Below are positions 1-12,487 of a stretch of DNA of 64,000 nucleotides, in pieces. Source of the stretch: Gerris lacustris (lineage: Eukaryota > Arthropoda > Insecta > Hemiptera > Gerridae). Location of the stretch: contig OX578286.1 in NCBI GenBank assembly GCA_951217055.1, positions 11,233,550-11,297,549 of the forward strand, given 5' to 3'. The notes under the pieces were generated by a model. The model was not told the origin of the DNA, made no database searches, and saw nothing but the letters and a program-made list of their open reading frames with translations. Numbering within the stretch: the stretch's first letter is position 1; each line of letters begins with the position of its first letter. Position numbers and translations under genes: made by a program.

Positions 1-850
1 CCGGAAAAATAGTTTTGTTTTTCCTGCCCAATATATTCTATAATTAAAAATTACATTTACATATATGTATTTAACCATTTATATATTTTTTTTTAAATTA
101 TATATACGGATTTAACAGAAACATGTCATAACTCTATTTTATTTTTATCATATAAAATACAACAAATATCATTTAATTCGTTATGTTACTAATTTTCACC
201 TTTATAATTTTTACTAGAATTTTCCGTAATATATTTATATATTTTCCGTCTAGAAAATAAAGTATGCGGTATCTATTTTATTTATTTCGCCGGATTTACA
301 TAGAATATGTTACATCAAATTATCGTATGGAGTAATATGTAAGTACCACACCTTTTTTAAATCCACTATTAGTTGATAAACATTATTGTCATATTGTTTT
401 AGATTTGTATTTCTTCTTTGGTTTGTCATTATTACTATTATTTTGTCACAAAAGTCATATACCTAATTTTAGTAGATATTTAGTCATATATATTTTTTTA
501 ATATTTGGCCTTAAACATATTTTTACTTCCGATCTGACCGAAGGTAAAAGAGGAATGGTGATAATTCTAAGGAACGGATTTGATCGCTTTTTTTAAACTG
601 TTAAATTACAGAATATTTTTTTAAATTGCGTTACTAGGATTATTATTATTTTTAATACATATAAATAACACTTATTTTACTACCAACAATTTATTGTTCT
701 TAATATCTTTTATTAAAACAATATAGTGCTTTTTTTTATATATTTTAATTATTTTCAATATTGGTTTAAATAATTATATTTTTTATTATAGCTTACACAA
801 CTCTCCCGCTTACATTTTACGGTTTTTTATCATTATAATCAAATATAAAT
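1..850. other. AT-rich spacer, no gene
   Basis: Extremely AT-rich sequence with many T and A runs. The only open frame, near 405-596, is T-rich hydrophobic noise with no recognisable domain. I see no transposon end, RNA gene or promoter that can be supported. Confidence 0.6.
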
Positions 851-856
851 ATATAT

Positions 857-878
857 TTGTGTGTGTGTGTGTGTGTGT
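857..878. repeat. (GT)n microsatellite
   Basis: About ten GT units directly followed by AT-rich sequence. A simple dinucleotide repeat with no associated gene. Confidence 0.9.
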
Positions 879-879
879 A

Positions 880-1610
880 TTTATATAATTATTGATAAAA
901 AAAAATATAAATATAGTTTGATGTATAAATTAAATTAAATTTTTTAACTTATATATCATATTTATAAATAATTTATTTCTATTATTTTTTTTTTTTTTTT
1001 AATTTATTTTTTTTGTTTTCGATAATTAACAATTTATTGTCTTATTATTATTCCGTTTTGTTATTTTATTTTCTTCTTATTTCTTCGTCATCTAATTACT
1101 TTTTAATTTTAAAACCGGATAACCTTGAAATTTTTCCAACACGTGATTTTTCTTCTTGAGAAGAATTTTTGAATGGATGCCATCTTGAATTTTTACTCTA
1201 TTATTTTTTTTTATATCTCTCTTTGCTCTTCTATCCCCACCTTTTTCTTTTAATTTTTACATTTGACCAACCCTTTTACAATTTTTTTTTTCAAATTGTT
1301 ATCAATAATATTTTTTTTATTTAATATTTCACCTTACATTATTATTAATTTTTTTTTTTAAAATGGATTTTTTTATTGTTTCATTATTTTTTCCCCCCAG
1401 TAAAATAATTATTAAAAGTTTATATTAATCCTTATTTTAATATTAAAAAATCTATATACATAACTATAGCTATATTATAAGGTTAATAAAATCCTAGTTA
1501 AAAATACTAATAATAAATAAATAATCATTATAATATAACAAATAATAATAATATATACATCAAATTAAACGAAGAGAGATTCAATGAGAAAAATATTGAT
1601 CAGTCTGTGT
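880..1610. other. AT-rich spacer with poly-T runs
   Basis: Low-complexity AT-rich DNA with T runs of up to about 18 bases. No open frame, repeat family or RNA signal can be supported. Confidence 0.6.
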
Positions 1611-1611
1611 T

Positions 1612-1910
1612 TCAAAAACCACAATAGTCAAGTATAAACCACTATAGCCACTTATATACCACAATAGCCATGTATAAACCACACTATATTTGTGTATCAG
1701 TTAACTGATAATAACATATTGAAGTAGTGTTAACTTAATTGTATTAGACATTAGCTATTTAAGGTATTTTGGATAACAAACAAATAAATTTCCCTTTACG
1801 AGTTTATTCATCAGGATCACTAAATCTCTAGGACCACAAAATTTCACTCTAGGACCACAAAATCTTTAGGACACATAAAATCTCTAGGACCACAAAATAT
1901 CGATAAGACA
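1612..1910 (+). repeat. Two short degenerate tandem repeats
   Basis: The first part (about 1612-1690) repeats a roughly 30-bp unit with the words ACCACAATAG and TATAAACCAC. The second part (about 1818-1905) repeats a roughly 26-bp unit carrying CTAGGACCACAAAAT three to four times. The copies are imperfect, which suggests age. No coding potential. Confidence 0.7.
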
Positions 1911-2169
1911 CGACAATATGACAGCGACTTTAGCCATAACAGTGTCAAGCGTGTGAGAAAAAAAAGTTTATCACGTGTTCAGTTTTTAGGTAATCTGTCT
2001 ACTTACTTAAATATGACAACGAATATACTTACATTATAACACTTAGAAACTGATAATACTGCTTGGGAACTGATTATAATGATAATACTTAGGATGTGAT
2101 AATGACCTTAATAATAAATTGAAAGCGCTTTGCAACCATAAGTATTTGTGGAAAGATGTGTATTTCTTT

Positions 2170-2512
2170 TAACGAATATGTTCTTCAATGTAATATTCTA
2201 TACTAGAGAAAATGTTCTTCAATTACAATTCTATACTAGAGAGAAAATGTTCTTTAATTACAATTCTATAGTAGAGAGAAAATGTTCTTCAATTACATTT
2301 ATACTAGAGAGAAAATGTTCTTCAATTACAATTTTATACTAGAGAGAAAATGTTCTTCAATTACAATTCTATACTAGAGATAAAATGTTCTTCAATTACA
2401 ATTCTATACTAGAGAGAAAATGTTCTTCAATTACAATTATTCTGTACTAGCGAAAATTGTTCTTCAATTACCTATGATTCTGTACTAGCGAAAAGTTCTT
2501 CAATTAAAATTC
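2170..2512 (+). repeat. Minisatellite, ~35-bp unit, ~9 copies
   Basis: The unit holds AAAATGTTCTTCAATTAC followed by AATTCTATACTAGAGAG. Successive ATGTTCTT words lie at about 2178, 2212, 2247, 2282, 2314, 2350, 2384 and 2420, so spacing varies from 32 to 36 bases. The last copies are more diverged (TCTGTACTAGCG). A short open frame here comes only from the repeat. Confidence 0.9.
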
Positions 2513-2514
2513 TA

Positions 2515-2798
2515 AGATTTCATTATTCAATATAAATTAATAATTACAAAAATAAGTCAAACCTATTGTTAATTATTTCGGTCATAAGATCACTAATATC
2601 ACGTTCTAATTATTATTTAGAGAGCTTTTCTATTTAAACAGAACATTAATTTTAATATAATAAAATTTTGTGGTGTGTGTAAATATATAATATATATAAA
2701 TATTGTGTATTAAAATATTACGTTATTAAGGACACAGAACAAAGGAGGATAAAAAAGAAATTAATCTACATGAAAAAAAGGAGGAATATTCATTTATA

Positions 2799-2847
<49 letters not shown>

Positions 2848-3370
2848 ATTCAAGAATTTTTAATAATTGTTTGTTGTAAATTTATAATTGTCGTTTTCAT
2901 CTTTCCTTGAGAATTATTTTCTCAATTTAATTGTTGATTTTTTTGAATTACTCATTGAATATATATTTATGTATATGTAATGTGTGTATTGAATGTATAG
3001 CAATAGCTTAGTATATATTATTTGAACACTTAAATTGACCATATAAAAAAATATGAAATTAAATGTTTCCGTTTAATTTTTTTTTTACTTACACATCGAT
3101 ATACAACCGCATATATTTACATAAATAATACATTAAAAAAAAATAAAAATCAATTAATTAAGATGATCACTATAATTGTGAACTTACAGTGGGTTCAAAC
3201 AGGTCTTTCTTTAATATTACTTATCGTGGTTGTTGTTCTAAATAAATTTATCAAAATGGCCCTTTGAAATTTAGTTGTCAAAAGTAAAAAAACTTTGTAG
3301 AAACTATTTTATTTTTCTAGTTTTGTAAACATGATTTATTTATCGGGTTTTGATGTCCATACGTGGTTTT
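2515..3370. other. AT-rich spacer with a long poly-T tract
   Basis: AT-rich DNA containing an uninterrupted poly-T tract at about 2803-2843. No gene, transposon end or structured RNA is visible. Confidence 0.6.
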
Positions 3371-3399
3371 CTTAAGGTCCAATTGAAAAGTAATCAAAA

Positions 3400-3836
3400 T
3401 ATAGGTAAAGTCTTAGTGTTACATATTTGTTGTAAAGTTTTAGTGGAAATAGTAGGCAGGTTTTAGAGAAAACTATATTCAATGTATTCAAAATTTTAGT
3501 GTTACATATTTGTTTTAAAGTTTTAGAGGAAATAGTAGGCAATGCTTTAGTGGAAATAGTAGGCGAAGTTTTAAAGGAAATAGTAAGCAAACTTTCAGTG
3601 GAAATAGTAGGCAAAGTTTTAGAGGAAATAGTATGAAAACTTTCAGTGGAAATAGTAGGCAAAGTTTTAGAGGAAATAGTATGAAAACTTTCAGTGGAAA
3701 TAGTAGGCAAAGTTTTAGAGGAAATAGTATGAAAACTTTCAGTGGAAATAGTAGGCAAAGTTTTAGAGGAAATAGTATGCCATGCTTTAGTGGAAATAGT
3801 AGGTATGGTTTTGAGAAAATAATACGCTACTTTTAG
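3400..3836 (+). repeat. Minisatellite, 48-bp unit made of two ~24-bp halves
   Basis: The two half-units are TTTCAGTGGAAATAGTAGGC-like and TTTTAGAGGAAATAGTATG-like. The best-conserved part (3590-3780) has near-identical 48-bp repeats, and the flanks are more diverged. The period is divisible by three, which creates long repetitive open frames on both strands (3372-3758 minus, 3633-3836 plus). These are not genes. Confidence 0.92.
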
Positions 3837-3839
3837 TGA

Positions 3840-4200
3840 AAATAAAGAGCCGAGATTTGTGTAGGTATTAAAATAAAAAAAAAAAATGTTTACTAATATT
3901 TTAAATTAATAAAAACGAAAATATTCTATTCGTAATTGTTTTGACAGTAATAAACTTCAAAATTGAAAGAATTCTGACTAATTCGAGTCTAAATTTTGAA
4001 ACAAAATAATATTATAAGCTTTACTAATATCTTAAAACAAGGAACAATTCTTTAACTGTCTTTAAAATAAAGAAGCTGTTCTGGAACAGCTGAATTATAA
4101 TTTTATATAAGTATACCTACTTTAAATTAAAACGCGACATAATTATTAATATAATAATTTAACAAATAATACATCGAACAATGTAATTTACATAGTATAA
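3840..4200. other. AT-rich spacer
   Basis: No repeat unit, gene or element end recognised. Confidence 0.55.
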
Positions 4201-4284
4201 ATAAAAATTTAATGTATAGAGTGTTGTGGCGCTGCTAGCGGACTAACTAAGAACTATAGAGAGTAAAAGAATGCTGAGGGACGC

Positions 4285-4355
4285 TTGATACACGTGGTTT
4301 GGCTCCGTGGGTAAGGTGTGGCACGACTCACACGCCTAACAGCATGCTTTCTATC
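4285..4355 (+). mobile_element. tRNA-like 5' half, possible SINE head fragment
   Basis: The stretch TGGCTCCGTGGGTAAGG matches the A-box and D-arm pattern of eukaryotic tRNAs. It is followed by a possible anticodon stem (GTGTG pairing with CACAC around an 8-base loop). No B box follows, so this is at best a broken tRNA-derived SINE or tRNA pseudogene. The local GC content is clearly higher than the surroundings. Confidence 0.4.
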
Positions 4356-4554
4356 TTGAAGTCTTTGACATTAGTATTAGTATAATGGAATAATCACTAT
4401 AATAAGGCCAAATAATCATTGAGAAAATAATGGATTTTTTTTATTATATAATCATATTTTTAACTGTATTATGAAAAAGGACGAAATAAGAAATTATAAT
4501 TTTGACATAAAAAATATTAATATATTTTTGATTCATAGTAACGGATTAAAATTT

Positions 4555-4700
4555 ATAAACATAATAGAATGATGATATGACAATAATGGATTATTATAGA
4601 ACATAAAGGAATGATGATATGAAATAACGGAATATTTCAGAACATAATAGAATGATGATATGCAAATAATGGAATAATATAGAACATAATGGAATTTTTA
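4555..4700 (+). repeat. ~50-bp tandem repeat, 3 copies
   Basis: A unit containing GAACATAATAGAATGATGATATG followed by AATAATGGAATA-type sequence is repeated about three times with small changes. It is AT-rich with no coding potential. Confidence 0.75.
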
Positions 4701-4989
4701 ACTGAAATATAATAATTGCTATTGCTTTAGCCGACAGTTCGTAATGGCGCAATTATGCAAATCGATATATTTACTGTAAAATTAAAATATTACAGTGCTA
4801 GAACAAATATAATAATAAGTGATTTTGCATTATTTCTACTGCTATAATAATTAGACCTATTAGTGTTATCGGAATTGATAAATTGCACATTCATTTTAAA
4901 TGTATAAAGAAAACACTTATTATTTAAAAGTGTATTAGTTGTATATATTTTTTTTTTTATTCTAGATATTAATTCATATTAAACGATAT

Positions 4990-5560
4990 TATTTAAATTT
5001 CATTGTAATTAGCCAAAAAAACAATTTATTATTTTAAAGTTTATTAGTTAGGAAATTCTCTATTTTTATTTCTCTATTAATTATTTTTAGATAGAATTAT
5101 ATTTTTAGTTTATAGTTATTAGTTAAGAGTCTTTACTATTTAATAGTCTATTCGTAAATTTATTCTCCCTTTTTATATTAATGTCTTTAAGGTTGAATTA
5201 TAAGTATTATTAGTTAGTAAAACTTACTATTTTTGTCTATTAGTCAGCATATTCTCCATATTTTCTACATTATTGTTTTTAGCCGGAATTATTTCTATTT
5301 TTATTATTATTAGTTAGGAACATTTACTATTTTAAAGTCAATTAGTCGAATTATTCTCATTTTTTCTACTTATAATGTTATTAGCCGGAATTATTTCTAT
5401 TTTTATTATTATTAGTCAAAATCATTACAATTTTAAAGTCAATTAGTCGGATAAATCTCAATTTTTTCTAAATTAATGTTTTTAACCGGAATTCTTTCTA
5501 TTTTTAGTCAGAAACACTTATTATTTTAAAGTAGATTAGTCAGTAATTCTTTATTTTGAT
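4990..5560 (+). repeat. Degenerate ~101-bp tandem repeat, ~5 copies
   Basis: The words AGCCGGAATTATTTCTATTT and AAGTCAATTAGTCGG recur with a spacing of about 101 bases (5281, 5383 and 5484 for the CCGGAATT word). Copies are heavily diverged, so this is an old array. Confidence 0.75.
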
Positions 5561-5915
5561 TTTAAAATCTCTGTTAGATACATAGCTCTTAAGTTATACA
5601 AGATTTATAATATCGTCGACAAGTAATTTAAATAAATAACATTTTTTATTCATATCATATAATCGTGCTATTAAAACACGAAGAAAGACATATGATCTCA
5701 TTGCTATTTTTTATTTAAAAATAAAAAATGTATCTTCACGATTTCTATAAAACAAACACGAGAATAATTGTTGACTCACATAGTATTAGTATTGCTTAAC
5801 ATTTATTACATTCACTGAAATTATTATTAATTTAAACAAATAAGTATATATTTGTTATATTTAATCTTATCATTTTACTGTCAAAACTAAAATTAACGAT
5901 AATCATAAATCTCAA

Positions 5916-6155
5916 ATCAAATGGGTACCTCTTTAAATTGATACTTCCCTATGTTGTTTTAAAATAACTAAATAACTATTAAGAAAAAGAGATATTTAGT
6001 ACAATATACTTTAGGACAAAGGAATATCACACTTCAGTTTTTATAAGGGGGGTAACAGTCTAAAGAAGAACATTCCGTACACTTTCTTTAGATAGGTACT
6101 ACACTCTGATTTTTTTTATAAGGGGAGTAACAATCTAAAGAAGTGCCATCAAATG
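5916..6155. mobile_element. ACTCCCC MITE copy 1 with perfect 8-bp target duplication
   Basis: A 224-bp element (5924-6147) begins GGTACCTCTTTAAATTG and ends CTAAAGAAGTGCC, which are inverted repeats of each other. It is flanked by ATCAAATG on both sides (5916-5923 and 6148-6155). An 8-bp duplication is typical of hAT-type and some Merlin-type DNA transposons. Internally the TTCTTTAGAT and GGGGAGTAACA arms recur as a palindrome. The element has no coding capacity, so it would need a transposase supplied elsewhere. Seven further copies lie in this window. Confidence 0.88.
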
Positions 6156-6159
6156 ATTG

Positions 6160-6480
6160 AATGAATAAATTTTAATCCTAATATTTTATTGTCAAAACTA
6201 TAATAATCATAAGGTTATCTACACCTCTTTGTAAATATTAATTTTGTTATTTCTTTTACGGCATGCTCAACGGCTCAAAATAAAATTAGGTTATTACAAC
6301 ATAAATATATATTATTTGTAATACATTTCTATACCAATTTATTCTTTATATAGCTACCGAATAGAATTGTTTCTTTATATAAGTGTAAATACTTATATTT
6401 TTACTACTAAAGAAATGTTAAAGTGAAGGCCGATAATTTTTTTCATTTATTTATTAACAATTTGATAAAAACCTTATCAA
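6160..6480. other. AT-rich spacer
   Basis: Nothing recognisable between the MITE and the following microsatellite. Confidence 0.55.
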
Positions 6481-6481
6481 A

Positions 6482-6562
<81 letters not shown>
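6482..6562. repeat. (CA)n(TA)n microsatellite
   Basis: A short CA run leads into about 35 TA units. The overlapping open frame (6423-6617) encodes only alternating Tyr-Ile and is not a gene. Confidence 0.95.
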
Positions 6563-6564
<2 letters not shown>

Positions 6565-7080
6565 TTCCGTTATCAATTTTCCCCACTCGTTTCATTCCCT
6601 TATCATGTAGGAGTTAAGGAGTTAAAAAAAAATGTTATCAGTAAACGTATATATGTACTTATACGTATATACATAGATATATTAAACAATCCCTTATCAC
6701 TGTTATCCCATTTAACCAAATCTCTTATAAAAAAATCTAGCTTTCCTTTTTTTTATTATTTTTATACATTATATGATTTTTATTAGTTTACATTTTTGTC
6801 TTTGTTGGTCTGCATACTTTTTTTTATAGTTAATTTTATAATAATTGGATATTATTTTTATTTAGCGTTAACGGTTTACGGAACTGAACGATTTTCGAGA
6901 TTCTTTGTATTTATATTTATTAATTTATTTATCTAGTAATTTTTAGTAACACTTGCAGAAAAAGCTTGTTATGTCCTTGGTAACAAAACTTTAATAATTA
7001 TGATTATATTAGTAAAAGTGTAAAACTCAATAGATTATGGCACAATCTTATTTAGTTCTGAATAAATTTTGGCATTCTTA
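6563..7080. other. AT-rich spacer
   Basis: No gene or repeat family recognised. Confidence 0.5.
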
Positions 7081-7084
7081 GTAA

Positions 7085-7490
7085 AAATCTCCTTTTCATA
7101 AATTCATATATTTACAATAATAAGTCTATTTCATATCGGCTGTCTCATTCTAATTAAGTAAAACTTGCTGAAGGGTTTTATGACATTCATATTCCATTCC
7201 TCTTTTTATAAATTCTTATATTTCCAACAATAATAAGTCTATTTCATATCGGCTGACTCATTCTAATTCAGTAAAACTTGGTGAAGGATTTTATGACATT
7301 CATATTCCATTCCTCTTTTTATAAATTATTATATTTCCAATAATGATAAGTCTATTTCATATCGGCTGACTCATTCTGATTCAGTAAAACTTGCTGAAGG
7401 GTTTTATGACATTACTCTTTTTATAAATTGTTATATTTCCAACAACAATAAGTCTCCTTCATTTTAGTGAAACTTTCTGAACAGTTTTAT
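7085..7490 (+). repeat. Tandem repeat, 113-bp unit, ~3.5 copies
   Basis: The block TAAGTCTATTTCATATCGGC recurs at a spacing of 113 bases (the CGGC word at 7137, 7250 and 7363), followed by CTCATTCTAATTCAGTAAAA and TTTTATGACATTCATATTCC. The last copy is shortened. Confidence 0.9.
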
Positions 7491-7500
7491 ATAATGTCCA

Positions 7501-7501
7501 G

Positions 7502-7588
<87 letters not shown>
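7501..7588. repeat. (TA)n microsatellite
   Basis: Nearly uninterrupted TA units with one TTA interruption around 7530. Confidence 0.95.
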
Positions 7589-7589
<1 letters not shown>

Positions 7590-9225
7590 GTAAGATATAC
7601 ACTACTTTACCTATAAAGGTGTTTTATATAGAATATGAAGGTGTTTTTTGTACATTTTATATATGTACATGAAAAGTGGTTTATGATAAGTATTAGACCT
7701 TGTTTACTTTTTAAAAACAATTTTATTTTGTGAGATTTATGAACTGAACAATTTTATTACAATTAACAATTAATTTTGCAATTTTTTCATGCAATGTTTA
7801 AATACTTATTTTCTTTGTGAATAATGGATTATCTCAACCACCATTTTTATCTGTTTCAACGTCCCCTTCATATATAACGTTTTGCCGCTTTCATGGTTCA
7901 CATCCCAAGAGGAAAAAAAGGAGGGGGTAGGGATGTCTACCCACTATTTCAACACAGCCCACTCGCATGTATTATTGATAATAATGGGATATTTCTGCCT
8001 TCCCCGTTGTGGAATGATGGAGGGTTGAGCGTTGCATGCTCTAACCACGCCTACTATTCACAAAACTATCTCCTATCCCCCCCCCCCCCCTTCCTATTTA
8101 CACTCTTCGTAGGTTTAGTTCAAGTGCAGCTACAATAGTTCTAACCTTTTTATGATAACCCTAACTGAACAAAGATACGTATAAACAACTAAACAACAAC
8201 CCAAAACAAATCTTTCAGTTAACGTTTATAAAATTATAAATAACCTTTTATTAAAGTGTTATTTTTCTTACTTTCATTATCAAACTATCACTTATTGCTG
8301 TAACTTTATCCAATATTAATTATTATAGTTCAATTTGTCTAAAGGTATTTTTATAATATTAAAAACATCCTAACAAATACTTAAGAAACATAAATTAATA
8401 ATAAAAAAAAGATTTATAGTTATAGAAATGTATTAAAACTGACACATACTTACTAAACTATCATACTAAAGTAACAATGTTTTTTTAGTTCTTGCTAAAC
8501 CCAATAGGATCATCAATTCAATGACTTTTAACATGTTTAAAAAATAATCTCAAAAGACAGCATTAGCTTTACATACTAATTAACATTATTAGTTCAAGCA
8601 CTTAACTAACAATTGAAAATACCTTAATTAAATTCATTTATAAATTAATTTTAAAGCTCAAATATTTCTAAACATGATTATTAGTCCTAGCAGTATCTAA
8701 CTGGTGTAAATAATTCGCTATAACACATTTATAAATAAGTAATGTAATAAGAAATACTTGATAATGATATAATAACATACATTATCTTGTATACAACATC
8801 TGGTACGTAGGAAAATTCTAGTTATATCTATTTTAATATTCTTAAAAAACCTATTTCCTTCTGACAGTTTATAGTAAAGATCTGTATAAGATTGATTTTT
8901 TTTCTATAACCCTATTATATATATATTTTTCCTTTCCAAAAAAAGGTACGGGTGCCGGCGCGTTCCACTTATTTCCAGTGAAAAGGCGAGTGGTGCGTAC
9001 CTAAAAACCCATTGTAGTAGGAAAGTGTGTTTTGGTCCGCACGTGTCTTCTATTACCTATCACATCTTTTTACCTTTTAAAAAGGGGACAAGTTGATCGG
9101 GTGTGTATGTTTACATCAGTACCCTCTTTTGAGGTTTTTTTTTCTATTTTGGGACCCTTCTTATTCTATTGTAGACTATTTTTTTCCCCAAAAATACGAT
9201 TAGTAAAGTGTACTATGTTATCGTC
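7590..9225. other. Spacer with two GC-richer pockets
   Basis: Mostly AT-rich. About 7860-8140 and 8940-9060 have higher GC and fewer stops, and a 13-base C run lies near 8079. The open frame 7893-8138 runs through the C tract and shows no domain. I cannot support a gene or an exon here. Confidence 0.45.
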
Positions 9226-9228
9226 TTG

Positions 9229-9316
<88 letters not shown>
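9226..9316. repeat. (TA)n microsatellite directly abutting an RT fragment
   Basis: About 45 TA units. The tract ends exactly where the minus-strand reverse transcriptase fragment at 9317-9372 begins, in the register where that protein would read Leu-Ile-Tyr-Ile. Confidence 0.95.
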
Positions 9317-9320
<4 letters not shown>

Positions 9321-9372
9321 AATAAGGTTGGTTCGAATGAAAAGCCCTGTGGTACACCGCAGTATAGTTCAT
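9317..9372 (-). pseudogene. Non-LTR reverse transcriptase fragment, copy 1
   Basis: The minus-strand reading gives Y-C-G-V-P-Q-G-F-S-F-E-P-T-L-F-L-I-Y-I. This matches the conserved GVPQGS..GP.LF.LYIND box that lies just upstream of the catalytic YADD motif in non-LTR retrotransposons. Only about 20 residues survive and no second RT motif is seen. The downstream side has dissolved into (TA)n. It is a dead relic. Confidence 0.7.
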
Positions 9373-9374
9373 AA

Positions 9375-10480
9375 TGTATAATACATTAACGCTTATTTAA
9401 GTGTACTTTTTAGAACTTAAAACTAACTATTTTATATAGTTAATTTACTAAAAAAAAAGGAAACAAATCAACCATACGATAAAAAAAAGATTGTTTCGTC
9501 AAATATTCGCTATAAATTTAAATAATCACCTGTTTCTTTTCAGATTTGAATGAGATTAAAGGTGTCTGTCGATTTAATTTTTTTTTTTTCTTCTTCCTTT
9601 AATCTCCAAGAATAGAATTTATTTCAATCAATTATTCTTTTTTGTTTTAAATTCCAATGAACTCTGATTCAACACAACTGTATTGCCTTGTTCTTTGTTG
9701 TATTCGGTGATAATTTCATGTTAATATAATTCAGATAAACGTGTTTTTTTTTATAATATAACCTTAGCGGAAAAGTGTCAACGTTTTATTTTATCTAAAT
9801 TTCTTTCCTTTTCTACCAAAAATAAATTATGACAGCTTAAATGTATTTAAATTTATTTATAAGTGATTTTGACCGTGAATATTTAATTTTTGGTAATATA
9901 TCTAATGTGTTTACATTCAACACTTTTTAAAACCAATTCAACAATAGTTTGTTTATACGTCTTACTTAAGTTGTTTATTTGTTTACATTTCTTGTGTTAA
10001 ATAACTGATTGGTTAATAGTTTTAGTGCTAATTCTTCCTTGATTTGTTTATTTATTTACATTTATCATGTTGAAAAACCAATTTATCAATTGTTAATTTG
10101 TTTACAAATTGAGAGGAGATATAAATGAAGAAATTGGTTTAGTCTAATATAAACAAAATGATCCAAGGGATGATTTAAAAAAAAATCCCTTATTGTCCCT
10201 ACCAATAGGGCGGCCATTATTATTGTTTATGACAACATATTAGAATACGACAAAATACGTTTCCGTATGAAGGGTGAGAAATGCTTTAAGAGGGGGTGGT
10301 GAGTTAGATTTATGTAGGGCGGTGCTGCCCTTAATGGCAACTCAAGTTCCGTTAAGGACTAAAGGAGAGGGGGGTGGATTCATTTTCACAGAAAATTCCC
10401 ATTCATTCATTCTTTAAAAAAAGCCCTTCAGAAAAAGTGTGTCTTCTATTAAAGCAAAAAAAAGAATTTGTTTCGTTGTC
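9375..10480. other. AT-rich spacer
   Basis: Mainly AT-rich. About 10190-10400 is somewhat richer in G. No repeat unit, gene or structured element can be supported. Confidence 0.5.
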
Positions 10481-10483
10481 GAT

Positions 10484-10486
<3 letters not shown>

Positions 10487-10514
<28 letters not shown>
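10487..10514. repeat. Poly-A tract
   Basis: About 27 A residues. It could be the tail of an old retrotransposed copy, but no matching body was recognised upstream. Confidence 0.85.
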
Positions 10515-10785
10515 TGAAAAACGTAGGTAAAGGGAAAGAATTATTAAAGATTAAGGGCTGAAGTAAATCCTGAATGATATGATGCGAAAAGGGCATAATA
10601 TTTTACCTCCTGTCAAAGAAATAAGTACAAAAGAAAATGAAAAAGAAAAAAAAAAATCTGGTAATAACAAAAAGGGTGGGAATGAAGAGTTAGAAGTTTT
10701 TAAAAATGTAACACATTTGATAAGAATTTGTAAATAAGTAACCTAATAATAAGAAAGAGAGACAAAAAATATATATTTATATATA

Positions 10786-10848
10786 TATATAAAAACATAA
10801 AGAATATAATAGGCCCGAATGAAGAGCCCTGAGTTACACCCTCAGCAT
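10786..10848 (-). pseudogene. Non-LTR reverse transcriptase fragment, copy 2
   Basis: The minus strand reads A-E-G-V-T-Q-G-S-S-F-G-P-I-I-F-F-M-F-L-Y-I, again the GVPQGS..GP box, and runs straight into a short (TA)n stretch at 10770-10790. The Pro to Thr change in the box and the lack of flanking RT sequence indicate decay. Confidence 0.7.
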
Positions 10849-10849
10849 A

Positions 10850-11440
10850 ATAACATATCATTAAACAAATAATATATCAAAAGGTTATAAAATGGTTTGA
10901 TAAAAATTATTTAATTAAAGTTACATAATATTATAGACTGATAATGTGATGTTTTAAGAGGTTATTGATAGCGTACTAAAATAAAACGAAAAAAATCAGT
11001 GAGTGTATGGCAATTACTTTATAAAAAGAAACCACTCTATTTGATTTACTAATTAAATAATGATAGTTTGTCTTTTAATTGTGTCTTTAAAAGTTGTTTA
11101 TGTTTTAATTTTAGGTTTAAACGTTTTTTTAACAGGAATTAAATAATATTTTTATAAAATCGTGTGATATTTTAGAATTGTTTGTAATAAAAGCGTTTTT
11201 ATAACAATTTTTTTTTTTAATTATAACAAATACGAGTATATAACCGTATATACCCTTATTCGTATGTTTAATTATAGATATTGAGGCATATTTATAAATA
11301 TACTTTCTTTTATAATTTTTACTTTTCCTTACTATAAATTAAAGTTAAATCCGAACCAAAGACGGAATCTTCCGTTTTGGGTGTTTTTAAGAACATTTGA
11401 TTGGGTTTCAGCTCGATATCTGTGTATGAGTCTTTGTCTG
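10850..11440. other. AT-rich spacer
   Basis: Nothing recognised. Confidence 0.5.
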
Positions 11441-11470
11441 ATGCATAACTACCACAGTTTACCCAGAGAG

Positions 11471-11575
11471 TTGCAACTTGGTACATGAGAAAGTGGAGGG
11501 TGTTCCGCAGGGCTATACTTTTGGACCAATTTTATTTGTCTTATATATTTTTAATAAAAACAATCAGTCCATAGA
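11471..11575 (+). pseudogene. Non-LTR reverse transcriptase fragment, copy 3
   Basis: The plus strand reads H-E-K-V-E-G-V-P-Q-G-Y-T-F-G-P-I-L-F-V-L-Y-I-F-N-K-N, the longest surviving fragment here. The block aligns with the V.GVPQGS.LGP.LF.LYIND box of non-LTR reverse transcriptases. It shares the VEGVPQG and LYIFNKN residues with copy 4 about 1 kb away on the other strand, so both derive from the same lineage. No catalytic YADD box was found downstream. Confidence 0.8.
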
Positions 11576-11579
11576 TGTA

Positions 11580-12480
11580 GTTGTGGCCGCCCGTAAAATC
11601 ATAAATTTGTGACGTCATTTACTTATTTTGCTGAGTCAGCAAACGTTTTTAAAAATTCGAAACCTGACTACATTTTTACTGAATTTCGTTTTGATATTTG
11701 ACGTCATTTTTAAAATATCGACTTTTGAACTTGAAATTCTAATCAATTATACCTATCTATAAAATAAATAATTTCTCTAATATTTCAACTTCAAATCTGC
11801 CGGTATTTTGGAATTATTTGGTAAGGAAATGTTCCGACACATTATATACATTATGAGCAAAGTAGAAAAGTTATCATTGTTCAATAAATAAACATAATAT
11901 AATCATACACTAATATGTATACTTTTATAAAATTCGATTTTTTTTAAGTTGTTAGAACACATACATCATTATAATAATGTTAAAAGTAATAGATAATAAA
12001 CTAGAATGTTTATTATGACATTCTATGTAATTTATTTAAATAATTTATCTTTGTTTCAAATAAAACTTTATTTTAGTTTAATTGAATACAATATGAAGTA
12101 TAAATTCTCTTAATTTATTGTTGAAAACATAGTTCATCTACCAGTTTTCTCTGTTCAATTCTAGAATATGTTTATCTCTCTAATTTCTCAGTTCCATAAC
12201 AACGTTGTTTTCTCGCATGATTATTAGTTCTCTAAAACCCCCCCTCCCTTTTATTTAACAATTCTCACGGAACAAGAGATGCAATAGAATTGTTTGGTTA
12301 ATACAAGAATAACATCTGGCCACCGAGGTAAAACCCTCGTTAGAACATTATGCTCTTTGTTAACCGCGGTTTATTCTGGCTTTTGTTTTGACTTAAGAAA
12401 AAGGGTCATTGTCCCTTTTATAATTAGTATTTTTCGAGCAGTAACTCTAAAAAAAAAAACAAAAGAGGATAAATTAATTC
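11580..12480. other. AT-rich spacer
   Basis: No gene. The open frame near 12294-12536 is on the antisense side of RT copy 4 and is not real. Confidence 0.5.
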
Positions 12481-12487
12481 ATATATT

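Noticed and set aside
3372..3836. Repeat proteins on both strands
   Set aside because: The 48-bp tandem unit is a multiple of three, so frames stay open on both strands without selection.
6423..6617. 64-codon frame with Tyr-Ile repeats, and similar frames at 9032-9325 and 26335-26643
   Set aside because: They are translations of (TA)n microsatellites and have no domain outside them.
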